Assembly: GCA_019056875.1 (NCBI GenBank)
Contig: DXJA01000134.1
Span: 1 to 6,149, forward strand
Direction: 5' to 3'
DNA length: 6,149 nucleotides
Source: Candidatus Jordarchaeum madagascarense
Lineage (GTDB): Archaea > Asgardarchaeota > Jordiarchaeia > Jordiarchaeales > Jordiarchaeaceae
In this document: in pieces, positions 1-3,836 of the stretch
How positions within the stretch are numbered: the first letter of the stretch is position 1
Layout of the letters: every line of letters starts with the position of its first letter
Translations under genes and position numbers: made by a program
Notes under the pieces: generated by a model
What the model saw: the letters and a program-made list of their open reading frames with translations, nothing else
What the model was told of the DNA's origin: nothing
Database searches by the model: none

Positions 1-13
1 AAATAAAAAAAGA
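1..13 (-). terminator. Oligo-T terminator after the ferritin-like gene
   Basis: On the minus strand a run of seven T (plus-strand A at 5-11) lies about 28 bases past the ferritin-like stop codon. Archaeal RNA polymerase often terminates at such oligo-T tracts without a hairpin. The site is at the window edge, so what lies beyond it is unknown. Confidence 0.35.
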
Positions 14-38
14 GAAAGTGGAATATAAAGTTGCTGTT

Positions 39-596
39 TTAATCTATGTGTCTGAATCTTTGGGTGTATGGGCCTTCTCCGGGTTTTAGTCTTCGGAAGT
101 GTCCTGAGGGTTTTCCGGTTAGTAACTCTTCGAACCAGGCTTCATGCTCTACCTCTTCATGCAGTATGGCTAGTGCTACGTCGTATGTTCTATGGTCTTT
201 GCCAAAAGTGTAGTTGCATATCTCGGTGTAGACCCTTATGGCACATCTCTCGGCTTCAGCTAGGACAGTTAATATGTTTTTAACGGTTTCTTCTTTTGGC
301 AGGTAAGCGTCTTTACAGGCTGCCATATTGGCGAAGTCTCTTATATCCTTGGGGAGATCTCCTCCCAGCTCTAAGATTCTCGGGACTAATGTTTCGAAGT
401 GTAGTCTATCCTCCAGTCTAGCGTCTTCTACTATCTCTTTTATCGATTCTCCTTCTGTTCCTGTGGCATGAGCTCTTAGTAGAGTGTAGTAGTAGTATGT
501 TGTGAATTCGGCGGCGGCCGCTTTGACCAGCATGTTTAGAAGCTTGTCGACGTCTATTCCTGCCTTTTCAACTACTTCCCTTGCTACTTTTCCCAA
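39..596 (-). CDS. Dps-like (DPSL, thioferritin) ferritin-family protein
   Basis: This 185-residue protein belongs to the ferritin-like four-helix family, closest to archaeal Dps-like proteins (DPSL) such as the Sulfolobus one. DPSL proteins form 12-subunit cages that oxidise Fe(II), consume peroxide and store iron in the cytoplasm. Visible marks are AAEFTTYYYY at 28-37 with ligand E30, a D63xxH66 pair in EDRLHFE, E116 in AEAERC, and E148xxH151 in HEEVEHE, which together make a bacterioferritin-like di-iron site. C94 and C118 match the conserved cysteine pair of DPSL proteins; C127 is extra. The GHFRR tail near 165-169 also fits the family. The start is TTG, chosen because AAGGTGA lies six bases upstream and the N-terminus matches family length. 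It is divergent from the Fur-like gene, and a palindromic site lies in its promoter. Family assignment is firm; the exact oxidant used in vivo is inferred. Confidence 0.93.
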   Translation of the reverse strand: MGKVAREVVEKAGIDVDKLLNMLVKAAAAEFTTYYYYTLLRAHATGTEGESIKEIVEDARLEDRLHFETLVPRILELGGDLPKDIRDFANMAACKDAYLPKEETVKNILTVLAEAERCAIRVYTEICNYTFGKDHRTYDVALAILHEEVEHEAWFEELLTGKPSGHFRRLKPGEGPYTQRFRHID

Positions 597-600
597 TTTA

Positions 601-608
601 TTTCACCT
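601..608 (-). promoter_or_regulatory. Ribosome binding site setting a TTG start (ferritin-like gene)
   Basis: The minus strand reads AAGGTGA, six bases (AATAAA) before TTG. This is a good complement to the archaeal 16S rRNA 3' end and is the reason for accepting TTG as the start. The same arrangement recurs before two other genes here. Confidence 0.7.
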
Positions 609-609
609 T

Positions 610-632
610 AGTTCTAAAAAGAACTGAGTTCT
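610..632. promoter_or_regulatory. Candidate operator: three AGTTCT/AGAACT half-sites
   Basis: The sequence is AGTTCT (610-615), four A, AGAACT (620-625), one G, AGTTCT (627-632). It contains two overlapping perfect inverted repeats, with spacers of 4 and 1. It covers the stretch from the ferritin TATA box (632-639) to the expected transcription start near 610, where a bound protein would block polymerase. It also lies just upstream of the Fur-like gene's own TATA box at 647-654. I infer that the neighbouring Fur-like repressor binds here. The sequence does not resemble the classical bacterial Fur or PerR boxes. Confidence 0.65.
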
Positions 633-639
633 ATTTAAA
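632..639 (-). promoter_or_regulatory. TATA box of the ferritin-like gene
   Basis: The minus strand reads TTTAAATA, centred about 26 bases before position 610, which would give a leader of roughly 14 nt containing the AAGGTGA site. The box abuts the three-half-site operator. Confidence 0.6.
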
Positions 640-646
640 CCTTGTG

Positions 647-654
647 TATAAATA
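647..654 (+). promoter_or_regulatory. TATA box of the Fur-like regulator gene
   Basis: TATAAATA sits where transcription would begin around 675-680. That places the start just before the candidate start codons GTG 679, ATG 685 and ATG 703. The operator-like half-sites lie upstream of this box, so autoregulation is possible. Confidence 0.6.
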
Positions 655-702
655 AATTTTTATTCAGCCCCGCCATACGTGATAATGCGGATAAGTGATA
701 CT

Positions 703-1086
703 ATGGAAAAACAATTAAAGAAACATGGAATGAAGATCACCCCACAAAGGCTCGAATTGATTAAAATACTTAGAGAATTGGGGAAATATCACCCCTCTTT
801 CAATCAAATTTACAATGCTATTAAGAGCACGCATCCTAACATAAGCCGTTCCACCGTATTTAATAACCTGAAAACCATGGTCGAGTTAGACCTAGTAAAA
901 AGTTTCAATTATGATGGAGAAACCCGCTACGAGACAAACCCAGAGCTACACGTGAATGTAGTAGAACCAGATGGTACGATTAGGGATATTAAAAACAATG
1001 AAATCAAGATGCACCTAAAGGAGATAGTAGAACTAATCAATAAAGGAGGGCAAAATGTTCAGAGTTTAGTAGTCATCGTCCAGTAA
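703..1086 (+). CDS. Fur/PerR-family transcriptional regulator, cysteine-free
   Basis: This is a 127-residue winged-helix protein of the Fur family, which are metal- or peroxide-sensing DNA-binding repressors. The N-terminal LKKHGMKITPQRLELI is the family signature. The recognition helix lies about 48-61 (SRSTVFNNLKTM), followed by the wing ending in ETRYE. Possible metal ligands, aligned by position to PerR, are H30, E77, H83 and D95. The usual HHH motif is reduced to H83-V-N85, and the CxxC zinc-site cysteines are absent; the protein has no cysteine at all. ATG 703 is chosen because AAGTGA lies a few bases upstream and it gives the normal family N-terminus; GTG 679 or ATG 685 are in-frame alternatives adding 8 or 6 residues. 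It is divergent from the DPSL ferritin gene, its likely target. Family membership is firm; the sensed signal (iron, manganese or peroxide) is not readable. Confidence 0.9.
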   Translation: MEKQLKKHGMKITPQRLELIKILRELGKYHPSFNQIYNAIKSTHPNISRSTVFNNLKTMVELDLVKSFNYDGETRYETNPELHVNVVEPDGTIRDIKNNEIKMHLKEIVELINKGGQNVQSLVVIVQ

Positions 1087-1150
1087 GAGCTTAAATTAAA
1101 TTATAATAAATGCCCACAATTAATAAGGGAAAATGGAGAGAGATAAACTA

Positions 1151-1179
1151 ATTTTTTATTAATATTAATTTTTTTTTTT
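1151..1179 (+). terminator. Oligo-T terminator after the Fur-like gene
   Basis: A T-rich stretch ends in eleven consecutive T (1169-1179) about 85 bases after the Fur-like stop codon, typical of archaeal intrinsic termination. I see no strong hairpin before it. Confidence 0.55.
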
Positions 1180-1216
1180 GCATTCCTGCTGAGACCCCTA
1201 GAATTAATTAAGCAAA

Positions 1217-1225
1217 TATTAAATA
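1217..1225 (+). promoter_or_regulatory. TATA box of the nuclease-like gene
   Basis: TATTAAATA is centred about 26 bases before 1247. A transcript starting there would exclude the upstream ATG at 1229 and have a leader of about 15-18 nt carrying GGGTGA before TTG 1265. This argues for the shorter protein. Confidence 0.5.
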
Positions 1226-1264
1226 GTTATGAATCTTTTTAACTATAAGAATAGGGTGAAAAAA

Positions 1265-1777
1265 TTGGCTTTTTGGATTTTCGCTTTAAGTCTCTGGTTT
1301 GGATCTCCGTTGATCGACGCTTTCGCAACCTACATGATAGACAGAATAGCCACAAAAGATGCAAAAATATTCAAGAACCTCAAATTCAAACTTTCGAGCG
1401 GACTAGGCAATAAAAGGATAGATCTAATGCTCGTTGATTATACTGAGCAAAAGATTTGGATAATTGAAGTTGAACAACTGTTTAATGCTAAAACGGTTGA
1501 AGAGGCATTGGGCAGTCTACTATTGGCAAGTGAGATTTTAAGTAGGGAACCGCCCTTTAAAATTAGAACAAAGAGATTCTGGTTCTTTAAAGGTCCAGAA
1601 ATAGACACCGAAAGTATTAAGGGTTTTGAGGAAGAGAAAATAGCTGTTTTCTGGCAGGAAATAGATGAGAAATCTTTGGAGGATTCCGAGAGAGAAGAGG
1701 GATTACTCATAGAGACCCTTCGGAAGTACGCGATTAGGACCTTCTTTAAAAAAGAGGTAGATTTTATAGAAGTGTGA
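1265..1777 (+). CDS. Small membrane-anchored protein with PD-(D/E)XK-nuclease-like core
   Basis: I do not recognise a named family. From TTG 1265 the protein has 170 residues; the frame extends up to ATG 1229 (182 residues). TTG is preferred because GGGTGA (1254-1259) lies five bases upstream and the TATA box at 1217-1225 would start transcription after 1229. The N-terminus (about residues 2-23, AFWIFALSLWF then a short amphipathic stretch) is hydrophobic and could be a membrane anchor. Then comes a pattern seen in PD-(D/E)XK nucleases: RID with D53, a strand WIIEVE with E68 and E70, then a helix GSLLLASEIL at 83-92 where such enzymes have their GQL..Y helix. The usual ExK lysine position is E70, so activity may be lost or use another lysine such as K76. 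The C-terminal half is charged. It is a lone gene; the nuclease-like fold is an inference from motif spacing only. Confidence 0.72.
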   Translation: MAFWIFALSLWFGSPLIDAFATYMIDRIATKDAKIFKNLKFKLSSGLGNKRIDLMLVDYTEQKIWIIEVEQLFNAKTVEEALGSLLLASEILSREPPFKIRTKRFWFFKGPEIDTESIKGFEEEKIAVFWQEIDEKSLEDSEREEGLLIETLRKYAIRTFFKKEVDFIEV

Positions 1778-1811
1778 AAAACACAATTATTAGAAAGGTT
1801 GCTTAATTTAG

Positions 1812-1817
1812 AAAAAA
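1812..1817 (-). terminator. Weak oligo-T terminator candidate for the thiolase/DUF35 operon
   Basis: The minus strand has six T at these positions, about 117 bases past the DUF35 stop codon. It is weak evidence, and the transcript could end elsewhere in this 156-base convergent gap. Confidence 0.25.
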
Positions 1818-1905
1818 TTGAATTCCAGAACTTTACATAAGCATTGTGGAAAGCGGAAGGTAGACTTTTGAATGGATTAAATGGATTTTTAAGAGTTAAG
1901 TGGTA

Positions 1906-1912
1906 TTTTTTT
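1906..1912 (+). terminator. Oligo-T terminator candidate for the nuclease-like gene
   Basis: Seven consecutive T lie about 130 bases downstream of the nuclease-like stop codon, just before the convergent DUF35 gene ends. They would stop plus-strand transcription before it runs antisense into the operon. Confidence 0.35.
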
Positions 1913-1933
1913 GGTGGGGATATTAAGTAGCTG

Positions 1934-2299
1934 TCAAGATTTGTTTTGTGGTGTAAATTTGTGTAGTGTTATTTTTCCTTCTCCTGTTTCTAGCTCTATA
2001 AATTCCAGTTTTACAGGCTGGCCGATCTTCAATTCTTCTAGGGGTTTTCCTATTAGGGTAAAGATTTTGAATCCTTCCTTGAGTTCAACTATTCCTATTG
2101 TTTGATCGGTGAAGTGGATGCCATTATTGTTTATGGTGTAGGCGTAAAGGGTTCCATCCCCGCTTACTTCTACCCACTCCACATTTTCTGAGCTGCAGAA
2201 GGGGCAGAAGTCTCTTGGGGGGTATATGTGTTTTCCACAATCTCTACACTTTGGTACCTTTAATTTTTTGTTTTTGAGTTCCTCGAAGAACCTCTCCAT
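1934..2299 (-). CDS. DUF35 family Zn-ribbon/OB-fold protein (thiolase partner)
   Basis: This 121-residue protein has the DUF35 layout. An N-terminal helix (FFEELKNKKL) is followed by a rubredoxin-like zinc ribbon with C18xxC21 and C32xxC35, then an OB-fold from about 44 to 115 (GDGTLYAYTI, IGIVELKEG, GQPVKLEF). DUF35 proteins bind thiolase-superfamily enzymes. In archaeal mevalonate synthesis one bridges acetoacetyl-CoA thiolase and HMG-CoA synthase, and in actinobacterial steroid degradation one is needed by the aldolase Ltp2. Here it follows the thiolase-like gene by five bases, and its AAAGGAGGTA ribosome binding site overlaps the last codons and stop of that gene, so translation is probably coupled and the two proteins made in balanced amounts. 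No HMG-CoA synthase gene is next to it in this window. Length and motifs are normal; the cargo CoA ester is unknown. Confidence 0.93.
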   Translation of the reverse strand: MERFFEELKNKKLKVPKCRDCGKHIYPPRDFCPFCSSENVEWVEVSGDGTLYAYTINNNGIHFTDQTIGIVELKEGFKIFTLIGKPLEELKIGQPVKLEFIELETGEGKITLHKFTPQNKS

Positions 2300-2304
2300 T
2301 TTTT

Positions 2305-3489
2305 CTACCTCCTTTCTATGATTGCCACCATGTTTCCGTTTATCATTCCGTGTTCCGCGTGTACGAGTCCCGTTTCTGCGTCTTTGACCTGTCTTTTATC
2401 CGCTTCTCCTCTGAGTTGGGTTACGATTTCGTGGATTTCTGCCAGGGGTGTTACGTAGGGTGGGTGCCCTAGGGAGAGTCTTCCTCCTGAGGAGTTTATG
2501 GGGGTTTCTCCGTCTATTCTTGTGCGTCCCTCAGCTACCGCGTTTGCGGCTTTTCCTCTTTCATAGAAGCCCATTTCCTCGTATGCCATGAGTTCGGTTC
2601 CGCTGAAGGGGCCGTAGACTTCAGCTACATCTACGTCTTTTAGGTTTTTGTTGGCTCGTTTCAGTGCTTCCCGGGTGGCGGTTCTTAGGGAGGGAATCTC
2701 GGTGACCGATTGGTAGACTGGGAAGAAGCTGGTGGGGTCGTGTGCTTCCCCTATTCCCGCTATGTGGCAGTCATTTCTTCCATTTTCTTTTGCCGTTTTT
2801 TCGTCTGCGAGGATTATTGCTGCTCCTCCTTCGGATATTGGGCAGCAGTCCAAGAGGTTTAGGGGTGGGCAGACCGGTTTGGAGTTTAGAACATCTTGAA
2901 CCGTTATTTTTTCCCGGAATTGGGCTTTGGGGTTCAGGGAGGCGTTTTCTCTCAGAACCACTGGTACCTGGGCTATTTCCTCTTTTTTCACGTTGTACTC
3001 GTGCATGTATCTCTGGGTTGCCATGGCGTAGTATGGAGCGACTCTCATCGGGCCGTACCTGCTGTCGTAGGCTCCATAAATTCCGTTAACGAGAAAGACC
3101 AGGTACATGTGTCGAGCGGTGTTCCAAGTTTCCCTAACCAGATGTTTCTCCGATGCGTAAATTAGGACGGTCCGACATTTCCCCTGCAGGATTTCGTAGG
3201 TTCCATACTTCACGGCGGCTAGGCTGCTCATGCCCCCTATGTCCACCATGGCTTGGACCTTAGCGTTAAGGTTGAGATATTCCCCCATTCTCTGGGGGGC
3301 GAATCTGTCGGTGTCGTTGGTGTCTGTGAAGTAGCCTTGGGGAGTGGTGATAATGCCTTCAATGTCTTTCGCTTCTAGGCTGGCGTCAATCAATGCTTCT
3401 CTTATGGCTTTTCGGGCCAGAGTGGATGCGCCAGCCTCCCACCGTGACTTGATTTCTGTTAACCCAATACCAATAATGAATACCTTCAA
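2305..3489 (-). CDS. Thiolase-superfamily protein lacking the nucleophilic cysteine
   Basis: This 394-residue protein is of the archaeal/SCP2-type thiolase family (MKVFIIGIGLTE start, DCCPISEGGAA at about 214-224, NSSGGRLSLGHP at 332-343). Aligned without gaps to the archaeal acetoacetyl-CoA thiolase motif VEAACASGS, it reads VDIGGMSSL (82-90), so the nucleophilic Cys is Gly86. The usual HDxF motif is YGPF (Y292-F295), and the second catalytic Cys near the C-terminus is absent; His342 of GHP remains. Standard thiolysis or Claisen chemistry is therefore unlikely. The same loss plus a DUF35 partner occurs in Ltp2-type CoA-ester aldolases, making C-C cleavage or formation on an acyl-CoA a reasonable guess. 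TTG 3489 is chosen over GTG 3498 because GAGGTGA lies five bases before it (overlapping the GTG) and it gives the family's usual N-terminus. It is the first gene of a two-gene operon with DUF35. Substrate is unknown. Confidence 0.92.
   Translation of the reverse strand: MKVFIIGIGLTEIKSRWEAGASTLARKAIREALIDASLEAKDIEGIITTPQGYFTDTNDTDRFAPQRMGEYLNLNAKVQAMVDIGGMSSLAAVKYGTYEILQGKCRTVLIYASEKHLVRETWNTARHMYLVFLVNGIYGAYDSRYGPMRVAPYYAMATQRYMHEYNVKKEEIAQVPVVLRENASLNPKAQFREKITVQDVLNSKPVCPPLNLLDCCPISEGGAAIILADEKTAKENGRNDCHIAGIGEAHDPTSFFPVYQSVTEIPSLRTATREALKRANKNLKDVDVAEVYGPFSGTELMAYEEMGFYERGKAANAVAEGRTRIDGETPINSSGGRLSLGHPPYVTPLAEIHEIVTQLRGEADKRQVKDAETGLVHAEHGMINGNMVAIIERR
2306..2315 (-). promoter_or_regulatory. 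DUF35 ribosome binding site embedded in the thiolase gene end
   Basis: The minus strand reads AAAGGAGGTA. Two tandem AGG arginine codons followed by the TAG stop create a strong Shine-Dalgarno site, with seven bases from GGAGGT to the DUF35 ATG. This implies coupling of translation between the two genes. Confidence 0.75.
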
Positions 3490-3674
3490 AGAACTCACCT
3501 CACATGGAGGTATGAGGGCTTTTCTTAACCTTTCAAATGGAACTAGTACTTCAATTTTTTGGAAAGCAGTATATTTGTTGATTGAAATTTTTGATTATAT
3601 AGGAGAAGAATTAAAAGTTTCTTCATCTGGTATTGAAATTTTATGCCGTAAAAGTAAGTCATTTCTGCATAATG
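3490..3674. other. Divergent intergenic region between thiolase-like and surface-protein genes
   Basis: This A+T-rich stretch carries the thiolase GAGGTGA site (minus strand, 3495-3501). No clear TATA box for the thiolase gene is visible; TTAAGAAAA (minus, about 3518-3527) and AAATATAC (minus, about 3567-3575) are weak options. The 11-base word ATTGAAATTTT occurs twice (3581-3591 and 3632-3642), with an inverted TTCAAT at 3550-3555. A plus-strand frame from ATG 3512 could encode 55 residues ending at 3679, but nothing supports it as a gene. Confidence 0.5.
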
Positions 3675-3682
3675 TTTAAATA
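3675..3682 (+). promoter_or_regulatory. TATA box of the surface-protein gene
   Basis: TTTAAATA is identical to the box proposed for the ferritin-like gene. Transcription would begin near 3703-3708, leaving a leader of about 130 nt before the GTG start at 3837, unusually long for this window, where other leaders appear to be under 30 nt. Confidence 0.55.
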
Positions 3683-3702
3683 GTAAAAAGGCGCCAAAAT
3701 TC

Positions 3703-3836
3703 TAATTAAAGAGTTATAGAAACTCTTGGAAGAGAGGAGGAGCGCGTTTAATCCAATTAACCGCTCTAATGAAACTTGGAAAACAAGGAATTGTTGCAGT
3801 AAAACTGCTAAATAACAAAAAAAGGAGAAGAAAAAG
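3703..3836 (+). promoter_or_regulatory. Long, possibly structured 5' leader of the surface-protein gene
   Basis: Three inverted repeats lie in order. AAGAGTT/AACTCTT (3709-3715 with 3721-3727, loop of five) is a perfect 7-bp stem. A bulged stem pairs AGCG with CGCT across about 3742-3766, with further TTAAT/ATTAA-type pairs inside. GCAGT/ACTGC (3796-3800 with 3804-3808, loop of three) lies just before the purine-rich ribosome binding site AAGGAG (3822-3827). The structure could tune translation or mRNA stability. I recognise no known riboswitch class. Confidence 0.35.

Noticed and set aside
1229..1264. Upstream ATG start for the nuclease-like gene
   Set aside because: It lacks a Shine-Dalgarno and lies between the best TATA box and the expected transcription start, while GGGTGA sits five bases before TTG 1265. 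It is still possible if an earlier promoter is used.
2742..3165. Plus-strand frames of 89-115 codons inside the thiolase-like gene
   Set aside because: They are antisense to a well-conserved coding sequence and encode unlikely proteins; no promoter or ribosome binding site was seen.
3344..3679. Plus-strand open frame of 111 codons antisense to the thiolase start and running through the intergenic region
   Set aside because: The first half is antisense to a firmly identified gene. The second half (from ATG 3512, 55 codons) has GGAGGT immediately against the ATG with no spacer, no recognisable protein features, and ends across the TATA box of the next gene.
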